A DNA stretch of 64,000 nt from Dyella_A sp049445995. Lineage in GTDB: Bacteria > Pseudomonadota > Gammaproteobacteria > Xanthomonadales > Rhodanobacteraceae. Position 1 is the first letter of the stretch, and each line of letters opens with the position of its first letter. Under the pieces are notes generated by a model, which was not told the origin of the DNA, searched no databases, and saw nothing but the letters and a program-made list of their open reading frames with translations. Of this stretch, positions 1 to 6,908 are shown in pieces. The translations under genes and the position numbers were made by a program. Where the stretch lies: assembly GCF_049445995.1 (NCBI RefSeq), contig NZ_JBMSDZ010000005.1, positions 175,607 through 239,606 on the forward strand, given 5' to 3'.

Positions 1-674
1 AGCTCGAACTTGAGCAGTTCGTCGGTGATGACCGAAAGCTCCTTGGCCGGATTGATTGCCACGCGGTAGAGATCGATCACGACTTCGCGGTTGCCGTCAG
101 CCGTGTTCAGTCCCTCGAAGCGCAGCCAGCGCTCGGGCAGCGGTTGGGTGAACATCGCCGTGCTCTGGGCCGCGCCGAAGGCGTAGTCCACCTTGAACGG
201 CTCCACGTAGGGGCCGCCGGTGGTCTTGTCGTTGATCGCCAGCGAACCATGCTTGGCGTTGAGGGTGTACTGGCCTGCCGGCAGCGTCTTGGGGGTGGCG
301 GTGGAATCCTTGACCACCACTGTCGAGACGTTCTGCTTGGCCAGCAGGTAGAGACTGCCAAGGGTGACGGGGTTAGGCAGCACCTCGGCGGTCACCGTAC
401 CGCTGACCTGGTCGGTGGTCGTGCCGTACAGCGCCAAGCCCAGGTTGACCGCGATCAGCTCTTCCAGCGTGCAGGCGAACTCACCCTTCTTGGTCTTGAT
501 CAGCTGCAGGTCGGTCAGGCGCTGGCCGCTGGTGGACTCCTGGTGTTCCAAGGTTTCAACCGAGAGAGAGACTTTGAGCTCGGGCACATTGCCCACGTAG
601 CTCAAACCCTGGGGCTTGCCGGTGATGTCGCGGGCGCCGATGTAAACGCGCCCTTGTCCAGAAAAGTAAGGCAT
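1..674 (-). CDS. Phage tail tube protein (3' end cut by window)
   Basis: Read leftward from ATG 674; the reading frame is open to the window edge, giving at least 224 residues. The N-terminus reads MPYFSGQGRVYIGAR, followed by beta-rich sequence, as expected for the major tail tube protein (lambda gpV role) of long non-contractile tails. It stacks into the hollow tube through which DNA leaves the head. Its position, last after the head-tail joining genes, is that of gpV in lambda. The stop codon of the preceding 59-residue gene lies just upstream (677). Family assignment rests on position and general character, since no motif is diagnostic. Confidence 0.65.
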   Translation of the reverse strand, partial: MPYFSGQGRVYIGARDITGKPQGLSYVGNVPELKVSLSVETLEHQESTSGQRLTDLQLIKTKKGEFACTLEELIAVNLGLALYGTTTDQVSGTVTAEVLPNPVTLGSLYLLAKQNVSTVVVKDSTATPKTLPAGQYTLNAKHGSLAINDKTTGGPYVEPFKVDYAFGAAQSTAMFTQPLPERWLRFEGLNTADGNREVVIDLYRVAINPAKELSVITDELLKFE

Positions 675-676
675 GG

Positions 677-856
677 TCAGTCTCCCTTGCGTGCAGTGGG
701 TTGAGGTGTGCCGATCGGCTCATCGAGTCCGTCGGTGGCTTTGGCGACGCCGGCGTCGATCAGCCAGCGTGCAGCGGCCTCGTCGAGGACGAGCAGATCG
801 CCCGGCGCGAAGCTGACGCCGGCATGGGTATGGGGTTTCAGTAGTTCGATGTTCAT
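677..856 (-). CDS. Small phage protein (DUF7210-like)
   Basis: This 59-residue ORF begins MNIELLKPHTHAGVSFAPGD and ends at TGA 677-679, two bases before the tail tube start. The sequence resembles short phage proteins whose residues 1-40 carry a 'thickening' of hydrophobic and acidic positions around LLVLDEAAARWLIDAG. Small ORFs of this kind often lie between head and tail genes in Burkholderia and Pseudomonas siphophages. The function is unknown. The coding call rests on tight packing between two real genes and on the typical sequence. Confidence 0.6.
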   Translation of the reverse strand: MNIELLKPHTHAGVSFAPGDLLVLDEAAARWLIDAGVAKATDGLDEPIGTPQPTARKGD

Positions 857-862
857 GTCGGG

Positions 863-1288
863 CTATCCAGGTCGGGTCAGATCAAGTGCGTGGGTGCGGT
901 AGCGGATCTCGTAGCGAGCAGGCAGCGCCACGGCTCCGGCGTCGGCGTCCTCCGGGTCCCACTCGCAATCCACCTCGCGCAGGGCCAGCGCCAGACCGCC
1001 AAGGTTGGTGTCGCTCATTAGGGCTGCGTGGGCGGCGACGACGGCCAGATCGGCTTGATCGAAGGCATCGTCCCCACGAGCCACGGCTACCAAACGGACC
1101 ATCAGCAGCCGGTCGACGAGGTTGTTGGCATGCGCGGTGATGCTGTCGCCTTCGGCAAATAGCAGCAGCGCGGGGCTGGCTTCCCGCGTCACCGGCACGG
1201 TCGGAAAGCGCAGCACCGGCATGGGCGCCACTCCCGCAGCGAGACGAGCGACGACCTCCCGCAAGATGCGCTCGCGGATGGAGTTCAT
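863..1288 (-). CDS. Phage tail completion / minor tail protein U-like
   Basis: A 141-residue protein that starts with an amphipathic helix (MNSIRERILREVVARL) followed by alternating beta strands. This is the architecture of lambda gpU and related tail terminator proteins, which cap the tail tube and join it to the head. It lies between the predicted head-tail joining protein and the tail tube, where lambda has Z and U. Homology is inferred from length, N-terminus and order; a gpZ-like or neck role is also possible. Confidence 0.55.
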   Translation of the reverse strand: MNSIRERILREVVARLAAGVAPMPVLRFPTVPVTREASPALLLFAEGDSITAHANNLVDRLLMVRLVAVARGDDAFDQADLAVVAAHAALMSDTNLGGLALALREVDCEWDPEDADAGAVALPARYEIRYRTHALDLTRPG

Positions 1289-1300
1289 GAGCGGGAGTCC

Positions 1301-1585
1301 TCAGAGTCGAGAGAGTGAAGCGCGCCGTTCGCTGCCGTCGCCGATGCTGCGGATATCGCGGACGCGATACGTGTTGCCAGCGATGGACACGGTGTTACCC
1401 GCTGCCAGGGCAGGCAGCACCGAGGCTGGAAAGCGGATCGTGTAGTCGGCAGACAGGGCGAGCCCGTCGAGGACGCTCTCGTCCGGAGAGCGGAAATCGA
1501 CAGCGATGGTGTGGCTATCGATTTCCGCATCCACCAGCAAGCCAGACCGGCTAGCGGCCTCATAGAAGTCCTCGATGCGCACCAT
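1301..1585 (-). CDS. Head-tail joining protein (lambda FII-like position)
   Basis: A small protein of 94 residues starting MVRIEDFYEAASRSG. I chose ATG 1585 because it overlaps the capsid gene stop by ATGA; the longer upstream reading has no ribosome site. The predicted beta-barrel (VLPALAAGNTVSIAGNTYRVRDIRSIG) fits the gpFII/neck family that plugs the filled head and receives the tail. It follows the major capsid gene directly, as FI/FII do in lambda. The function is inferred mostly from order. Confidence 0.6.
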   Translation of the reverse strand: MVRIEDFYEAASRSGLLVDAEIDSHTIAVDFRSPDESVLDGLALSADYTIRFPASVLPALAAGNTVSIAGNTYRVRDIRSIGDGSERRASLSRL

Positions 1586-2586
1586 CACACCGTCAGCTTC
1601 ACGAGCACACCCGGGCGGTGGCACATGGGCAGCGGGTTGGACTGGGTATGCAGGTCGGTGCCGCGATCGAACTTGCGCGGCTCCTGCTTGGCATAGAGCG
1701 TCTGCCCGATGGTGTTGACCGTCTCGTTGAAGTCAGCCGGCGCGAAGTAGGTACCGAAGGTATCCACCGTGCCCAGCGGGAAGGCATGGGCCTCGCCAGC
1801 CGCGATAAAGCGACGGGTGGTGCCGGTGGGATCGGTTGCCTGCCCGCGATACTCCTCGAAGGTGATGCCGGCGTAGGTGAAGCCACGGCGCACGTCGTTG
1901 ATCAGGATGGCACCCTGCTGCCAGTTCTCGAACGCTTTCTCGACCTTGGCATGGCCGGTCAGGGCGGCGAAGAACTCGGGTGAGCACAGGCAGTGCACAC
2001 CGGTCATGAATTCGCCCTTGAGGTTGTCCTCGATCGCGGCCAGGGTCGCGAGGCATTTCGCCTTCACATTGGTGCCGGCATTGCCGAGGTCATAGGCGAT
2101 GGTCTGCGGCGTGATGTCGAACTCGTCGAACAGGTCGTACAGCACGGAGCTATCGGCATCCAGGATGACGCCCTTGAGTGCACCCATGCGCAGGTGTTCC
2201 AGCGTGATCGCGTGCTTGTTACGCATGGTCTCCAGGTGGCGCGCGATGACGCCCGCGACGGCTTCCGTTTCAGTCTCCGAGCCAAAGGCGCGGATTCCCT
2301 GAACCTCTTCCGGCAGGACGACGTCGTCATGCGGGATGTGGGGGATCACGAACGAACGCAAGGTGCGCTTACCGCGCACACCGATCGTGCCCGGGGCGCC
2401 CGGCGGCAAGGTCGGCAGCAGGTTCAGTACGCCGTTCATCTCCTCGACGATGACCTGTCGCTGGCGCACCGGCTTGGCCGGCATCAAACCGAGATCCTCG
2501 ATGCGGCCATAACGGTTGGGAAGAATGTTGATGGCCGCCGTGAGCGCTGCCATCGAGAACGCGGGATTGGTAAAAGGGTTCTGCAT
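1585..2586 (-). CDS. Major capsid protein, lambda gpE family
   Basis: At 333 residues it matches the length of lambda gpE (341). It has the family hallmarks: N-terminal MAALTAAINILPNRYGRIEDLG, the VIEEMNG-like segment, and a central region with PHDD and ETEAVAGVIARHLETMRN. The protein forms the icosahedral shell after cleavage and expansion. A strong AGGAG lies before the ATG. It sits directly downstream of the decoration protein and overlaps the next gene by ATGA, so the order protease-gpD-gpE is that of lambda. Confidence 0.93.
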   Translation of the reverse strand: MQNPFTNPAFSMAALTAAINILPNRYGRIEDLGLMPAKPVRQRQVIVEEMNGVLNLLPTLPPGAPGTIGVRGKRTLRSFVIPHIPHDDVVLPEEVQGIRAFGSETETEAVAGVIARHLETMRNKHAITLEHLRMGALKGVILDADSSVLYDLFDEFDITPQTIAYDLGNAGTNVKAKCLATLAAIEDNLKGEFMTGVHCLCSPEFFAALTGHAKVEKAFENWQQGAILINDVRRGFTYAGITFEEYRGQATDPTGTTRRFIAAGEAHAFPLGTVDTFGTYFAPADFNETVNTIGQTLYAKQEPRKFDRGTDLHTQSNPLPMCHRPGVLVKLTV

Positions 2587-2600
2587 GGTTGTCTCCTAAC

Positions 2601-2978
2601 TCAGGCGGCGGTTCGGACGAGGACGCCACGCGCTTCGATCTGAGCGATCGCAGTGGCCTTCTCGGTGGGGGTGATGGCGACCGGCCACACCAAGGCATGG
2701 CTAGCGACGATGGCGTGGCGGGAGATAAGCAGCGCGTCTTCCCGGTCGATCAGGGTCGCGTCCACGTCAGCGGCAAGCACGCCGACCGCGTTCTCAGTGC
2801 CATCGGTGGCGGCCGGGTCGAGTGCTTTCAGCTTGCCGGTCGTGCTGTCGCGGCCGACGATGGCGCCGAGCTGCAGGTTTTGCCCGGCAGCGACAGTGGC
2901 CAGGTCGCGTGAATAGAGATTCGGCGCCTCGTACTTGAGGAGATCACCGAGGTTGTTGGTTTCCTGAATGGCAGACAT
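2601..2978 (-). CDS. Head decoration protein, lambda gpD family
   Basis: A protein of 125 residues with the gpD signature: a short flexible N-terminus, then EAPNLYSRDLATVAAGQNL and the beta-tulip core containing LKALDPAATDGTENAVGVLAADVDA. gpD trimers bind the expanded capsid at three-fold positions and stabilise it against the packed genome. A GAAGGAG ribosome site precedes ATG 2978. It is encoded between the protease/scaffold gene and the major capsid gene, as in lambda. Confidence 0.9.
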   Translation of the reverse strand: MSAIQETNNLGDLLKYEAPNLYSRDLATVAAGQNLQLGAIVGRDSTTGKLKALDPAATDGTENAVGVLAADVDATLIDREDALLISRHAIVASHALVWPVAITPTEKATAIAQIEARGVLVRTAA

Positions 2979-2981
2979 GGC

Positions 2982-3350
2982 TTACTCCTTCGTGGCGAGT
3001 TTCTTGACGGCGGCAACGACCGGGCTGCTCTCCGGTCGCACGGTGGTTCCCGCATCGGCGGTGATGCGCGAGGTAATCTCTGGCTGTTCAGCGCGAGCCT
3101 CGAGCAGTGCGCGGCGGACTTGGGCCTCGTTCATGCCGGATGCGAGGAATTCCGCTGTGCGCTGTGGCGTGCCTGCGATCAGGCAGATCTCGGCAATGGC
3201 TTGTGCCTCGATCCGGCCGTTGGCGTGCGCACCGACGAGCGATGCAGACACGGGCGGAGTAGCGGGTTCTTGCGCTGGGGTGTCTGCCGGGTCTGGCGTG
3301 GTCTCCGGCTCGGATTCGTCCAGAGGGGGCTGCTGTTCGTGATCGGTCAT
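2982..3350 (-). CDS. Nested in-frame scaffold protein (Nu3-like)
   Basis: Inside the 3' third of the protease gene, in the same frame, ATG 3350 is preceded by TTGGAGAGAACC, a good ribosome site. Translation from there gives 122 residues (MTDHEQQPPLDESEPET...): an acidic, proline-rich head and a charged helical tail. This is the arrangement of lambda C/Nu3, in which the scaffold is made by internal initiation. The start is inferred from the ribosome site and the lambda analogy. Confidence 0.6.
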   Translation of the reverse strand: MTDHEQQPPLDESEPETTPDPADTPAQEPATPPVSASLVGAHANGRIEAQAIAEICLIAGTPQRTAEFLASGMNEAQVRRALLEARAEQPEITSRITADAGTTVRPESSPVVAAVKKLATKE

Positions 3351-4301
3351 GGTTCTCTCCAAATGAGACTGTTGTTGGCTGGAAATCTGCGGGCGTGCGT
3401 TCCGTGAAGCAGGCGAGGCACGGGCGAGCGGGCCGCGCTTCGCGGCGCCCGTACTGGGTGTCGCCAGCCGGCGTTGCGCATCCAGTGCGTTGGAGAACTC
3501 GATCAGGACCTGATCGAAACTCATCACCGCGTCAGCCAGGCCTGCCGTCACAGCAGCCTCGCCGAAGAGCAGACCGGCTTCGGTCGCCCGCACGGCATCG
3601 CTGTCCAGAGCTCGCATTTGCGCGACCTGGCTGACGAAGATCCCGTAGAGCCGATCCACTTCCGACTGCAGGGTGGAAGCCGCCTGCGGCGACAACGGCG
3701 CATGAGGAGAAAAGTCGTTCTTGTGGTGACCGGCGTAGATCGCGGTGAAGTCGACACCGTCCTTGGCATCCTTGACGGACTGGTCGACGTGCAGCGCAAT
3801 GACACCGATGGAGCCCACACCTGCGGTTTGCGACAGGGTCAGGCGCGATGCGGCGGCTGCAATCGCGTATGCCGCCGAGTACGCCGAGTCGTTGGCATGC
3901 GCCCAGACCGGCTTGATGTCGTTGGCGGCGCGAATCCGCTCGGCCAGCTCAAACACGCCACCCGCTTCGCCACCAGGGGAGTCGAGGTCGAGCAGGATGC
4001 CGCTGACCTGTGGGTCCGCCAGCGCAGCGTCGAGGCGTGCGGCGATCTCGCCATAGGAGGTCAGGCCAGACGCCGCCTCCAGTCCCATCGCTCGTCGTAC
4101 CAGGGTGCCGTGCACGGGAATGATCGCGATGCCGGGCTGCCCGACCGCAGTGCCGCCTTTCGTAGTGGGAAGCGGGACGGCGGCCTCGATCTCGGGCAGT
4201 CCGATGCGTGGACCGAGAACGGACAAGATCACGTCCAGTTTCGAACGAGCAATAAGAAGCGGCGTCCCGTAGAGACGGGACGCCAGGTGTACGAGCTGCA
4301 T
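2982..4301 (-). CDS. S49 family capsid maturation protease (lambda gpC-like)
   Basis: This 439-residue protein starts at ATG 4301, close behind the portal stop. The first 260 residues form a SppA/S49 peptidase: LLDLDSPGGEAGG near 103-115, the likely catalytic serine S142 in SAYSAAYAIA, and the likely lysine K194 in GHHKNDFSP, about 52 residues later as in SppA. It cleaves scaffold and portal/capsid proteins inside the prohead. The C-terminal 120 residues are acidic and proline-rich, then helical, and correspond to the scaffold (see the nested gene). The family call is firm; the cleavage targets are from lambda knowledge. Confidence 0.9.
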   Translation of the reverse strand: MQLVHLASRLYGTPLLIARSKLDVILSVLGPRIGLPEIEAAVPLPTTKGGTAVGQPGIAIIPVHGTLVRRAMGLEAASGLTSYGEIAARLDAALADPQVSGILLDLDSPGGEAGGVFELAERIRAANDIKPVWAHANDSAYSAAYAIAAAASRLTLSQTAGVGSIGVIALHVDQSVKDAKDGVDFTAIYAGHHKNDFSPHAPLSPQAASTLQSEVDRLYGIFVSQVAQMRALDSDAVRATEAGLLFGEAAVTAGLADAVMSFDQVLIEFSNALDAQRRLATPSTGAAKRGPLARASPASRNARPQISSQQQSHLERTMTDHEQQPPLDESEPETTPDPADTPAQEPATPPVSASLVGAHANGRIEAQAIAEICLIAGTPQRTAEFLASGMNEAQVRRALLEARAEQPEITSRITADAGTTVRPESSPVVAAVKKLATKE

Positions 4302-4302
4302 G

Positions 4303-5787
4303 TCAGTTGTCCTGGGGTTCTTGCGCCGGAGCCGGGGCGGCCGTCGCGATGGGCGCTTTGTCGTGGCGCGGGTCGGAGTCGAAGACCAGCCCCAGCTCAT
4401 CGGCGCGTTGGTTGTCGGCCGCGATCTCCCGGTCGATGTCTTCAGCGTCGTAGCCGAAGGCGGAAATGGCTTCGGAACGTGAGAGCAGTCCGGCGCGAAT
4501 CGCGGTGAGCATCGCGTCGAACTCCTTCTTCGGATCTACCCACTGCCAGCCCTGCGGAATCCACTTCGCGGCCAGGTATTCCCGCTTGCGTTCGACAAAT
4601 CCCGGCAGATCGAGTGCACCTTCGAGCGCAGCCTGTTCCATCCATGCGCGCCAGATCGGGCGGCAGAGCTGGTGGACGATTACGCCATGCTGGATCGCTT
4701 CGCAGCGGCGACGAAACTCCAGCAATCCGGCGCGGATTGACGAATAGTTCACCTGCGTCAGATCACCGGTGAGCATCTCGTAAGTGATGCCCATCGCGGC
4801 AGCGACGGCCCGGAACTGCATGCGCAGGAATTCGGCGTAGCTGGCACCGACGTCTGCCGGTTGGCTGAATTTCACGTCCTCGCCAGGTTCCAGTAACTGC
4901 ATGGTCCCGGGTTCCAGTCCTGCCAGGGACACGCCGTTGGCGTCCGCCAGCCCTTCGCCCATGAGGGTGTCCTCGGGCGCCAGGCGGGTGATGAAGCCCG
5001 CGAACATCGCCGCCGTCTTTTTGCGCACCAGTTCGGCGTCGTCGTACTGATCCAGCTCATTGAGTTTGACCAGCGCCCGCGCCAACCACGGCTCGCCCCG
5101 GATCTGGCCAGGGCGCAGCGGACGGAACAGGTGGATGATCTCGGAGGCAGGCACGCGCACGGTGTCCATGCCACCCGTGCCGGACATCGGCGCCAAGGCG
5201 CCATCACCGGGGTGCGAGCGATACAGGTGGTAGGCGACGCGGCGGCCGAGCCGATCGAACTCGATGCCGGCCCGAACCACGTTGCCGGAAGGTAGCTCCA
5301 GGTTCATCGTCGTGGGCAAGTGTTCGGGTTCGAGCAGCTGGAGCTGGAGACCAACCGCCAGACCGTCTTCGGGTCGGCGATAGCGCAGCCGCACCAGTGC
5401 CTCCCCGCCTTCCAGCATTGCCCGGCAGGCGAGTGCTTGCATGCCGTAGAAGTCGGTCAAGCCGGCTGCATCGGCATCGCTGCACCAGTCCCACCAGAGG
5501 GCGTGAATGGCTTCCCGCAGTGCGTTGTCCGAAAGCATCGACTGCGGCTTGATCCCCGTGCCGATCGCGTTGGCGACGAAGGCCTCCACGCCGGCGGCCG
5601 CCCACGCGTTGCGTCGCACCAGATCGCGGCTTTTGGCGCGGAGCTCGTTCTGGGTGAAGGCCAGCGCGGCAACGGCACCAGGATTTCCGACCTGCCAGGC
5701 GATCGCACGTCGACCACCGCCGATACCGTCGTAAGTCGGCGACGGGCCGCCAAACATGCCGCGCCGAAGTTTGGAGAACCAGCTCAT
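4303..5787 (-). CDS. Phage portal protein, lambda gpB family
   Basis: The portal is 494 residues from ATG 5787 (MSWFSKLRRGMFGG), which overlaps the gpW stop by ATGA. Family features include the N-terminal LRAKSRDLVRRNAWAAAGVEAFV helix, a central IHLFRPLRPGQIRGEPWLA segment and the wing/stem region NYSSIRAGLLEFRRRCE. Twelve copies form the ring at one capsid vertex through which DNA is packaged and ejected. The order gpW-portal-protease is the same as in lambda. Confidence 0.93.
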   Translation of the reverse strand: MSWFSKLRRGMFGGPSPTYDGIGGGRRAIAWQVGNPGAVAALAFTQNELRAKSRDLVRRNAWAAAGVEAFVANAIGTGIKPQSMLSDNALREAIHALWWDWCSDADAAGLTDFYGMQALACRAMLEGGEALVRLRYRRPEDGLAVGLQLQLLEPEHLPTTMNLELPSGNVVRAGIEFDRLGRRVAYHLYRSHPGDGALAPMSGTGGMDTVRVPASEIIHLFRPLRPGQIRGEPWLARALVKLNELDQYDDAELVRKKTAAMFAGFITRLAPEDTLMGEGLADANGVSLAGLEPGTMQLLEPGEDVKFSQPADVGASYAEFLRMQFRAVAAAMGITYEMLTGDLTQVNYSSIRAGLLEFRRRCEAIQHGVIVHQLCRPIWRAWMEQAALEGALDLPGFVERKREYLAAKWIPQGWQWVDPKKEFDAMLTAIRAGLLSRSEAISAFGYDAEDIDREIAADNQRADELGLVFDSDPRHDKAPIATAAPAPAQEPQDN

Positions 5788-6008
5788 CAGGTGGCCTTCC
5801 GGGTCGTGACGCGGATCTGGCGCGGGGCACCTGGCCACAGTCCGGTGGCCACGGCGTCTTCGAACAGGCCGCGCTTGACTTCGCGAATGGCGGTAGCCAA
5901 CTCCTCGACGGTGCGGTACTCGATGGTCTTGTCGCCGAAACTCACGCGGCGCTCGCCCTTGGCCAGTGCGGCTTCAAGCGCATCGAGTTGGGACTGGGTA
6001 TAGGCCAT
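5787..6008 (-). CDS. Head-tail joining protein gpW
   Basis: A protein of 73 residues reading MAYTQSQLDALEAALAKGE, then RRVSFGDKTIEYRTVEELATAI. This is the classic gpW fold signature: an N-terminal helix, a beta hairpin around the conserved V.F.DKTIEYR, and a C-terminal helix. gpW binds below the portal and stops DNA leaking from the filled head. ATGA overlaps connect it to both neighbours, so it is translationally coupled with them. Confidence 0.92.
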   Translation of the reverse strand: MAYTQSQLDALEAALAKGERRVSFGDKTIEYRTVEELATAIREVKRGLFEDAVATGLWPGAPRQIRVTTRKAT

Positions 6009-6400
6009 CAGCGATACACCACCAGGTTGATCTCGGTGGAGTCGGCAAACGACGTCGCCATCGTGGCGCAGGAGACATCGACGTACTCGGCAGTCTTCTG
6101 GTCGGCGCTGGCACGCGCGATTGCGATGCGCTGCGTGCCGCTGTCGGTGCTGCTGCGGGCCAGTGCAACCCAGCAGTAATCGGCATCCGGCATTGGCTGC
6201 GTGAAATGGACGCGGTAACGACCGGTCGCCAGGCGTTCCACGCTCACCACGTTGCGAGCGCCATGCATCACCATCTGGTCGTTGACGTAGCCGAAGCTCA
6301 CCCACGCGCGAGCAAGTCCTGGATGAGATGCATCGATCTTGGTCTTCACTTCGATGCCGATGCGCGCGGCGAGAGATGCGATGCGGTCGGAAAGCGACAT
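6008..6400 (-). CDS. Phage fibre-like structural protein (130 aa)
   Basis: No enzyme motif is visible. The N-terminus MSLSDRIASLAARIGIEVK resembles that of the next gene upstream (MSLQTRIESLVIRIAQEF). The remainder is predicted all-beta (ARAWVSFGYVNDQ, GRYRVHFTQPMPDADYCWVAL, ending INLVVYR), like the C-terminal receptor or knob modules of tail fibres. It lies between terminase and gpW, not beside tail genes, so a fibre on the capsid or neck is possible. It shares ATGA junctions on both sides. Confidence 0.55.
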   Translation of the reverse strand: MSLSDRIASLAARIGIEVKTKIDASHPGLARAWVSFGYVNDQMVMHGARNVVSVERLATGRYRVHFTQPMPDADYCWVALARSSTDSGTQRIAIARASADQKTAEYVDVSCATMATSFADSTEINLVVYR

Positions 6401-6891
6401 CAGACCAGTGCTCCCTCAAACACGGCGACGAAGTCGGTGTCGGCATCGCCGATGGCCGTCAATGCAACCGCGCCGATGTTCGATCTGGCCTGCTGCTGCT
6501 CAATGACGGTCAGCGTCTGCGCGGCATCGAAGCGCACGCGGTTGTTGACAGCGGCAAGCAGCGCATCGAGGCCGCTGGTACCGTCCTGTAGCAACTGCTG
6601 GATCTCTACCAGCGTGTCGTAGGCAGCATCGGCACCACCGAGGATCTCGGCCTTGAGCGTGTCGAGCAGCGTGACGATCTTGGTCGACGAGTAGGTGGTG
6701 GTCAGCGCCACGTTGGCGTCGTCGATACCGGTCCCGCTGAGAACGGCCGACTGAAGCTCATTGATGGCAGCCACCAGACTCGATTTGTCGGTCGTGGTCA
6801 GGCTCGCCAACGTGCCGGTCTTGCCGTTGAGCGTGTTGAACTCCTGGGCGATGCGAATCACCAGGCTCTCGATACGGGTCTGCAAACTCAT
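6400..6891 (-). CDS. Phage fibre-like, coiled-coil structural protein (163 aa)
   Basis: The sequence carries two motifs common in phage fibre and fibritin-like proteins: LTTTDKSSLVAAINELQ near residue 31 and VRFDAAQTLTVIEQQQARSNIGA near the C-terminus, separated by heptad-like leucines. This suggests a trimeric coiled-coil stalk. The N-terminal MSLxxRIxSL motif is shared with the following 130-residue protein, so both may dock to the same partner. The gene overlaps its neighbour by ATGA and lies directly behind the terminase gene. Confidence 0.6.
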   Translation of the reverse strand: MSLQTRIESLVIRIAQEFNTLNGKTGTLASLTTTDKSSLVAAINELQSAVLSGTGIDDANVALTTTYSSTKIVTLLDTLKAEILGGADAAYDTLVEIQQLLQDGTSGLDALLAAVNNRVRFDAAQTLTVIEQQQARSNIGAVALTAIGDADTDFVAVFEGALV

Positions 6892-6908
6892 GGGATGTCC
6901 TTTGTCGA

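Noticed and set aside
1..2586. Contractile-tail (Mu or P2-type) phage
   Set aside because: The order and families (gpW, gpD, gpE, C/Nu3) are lambda-type; no sheath gene is visible in the window.
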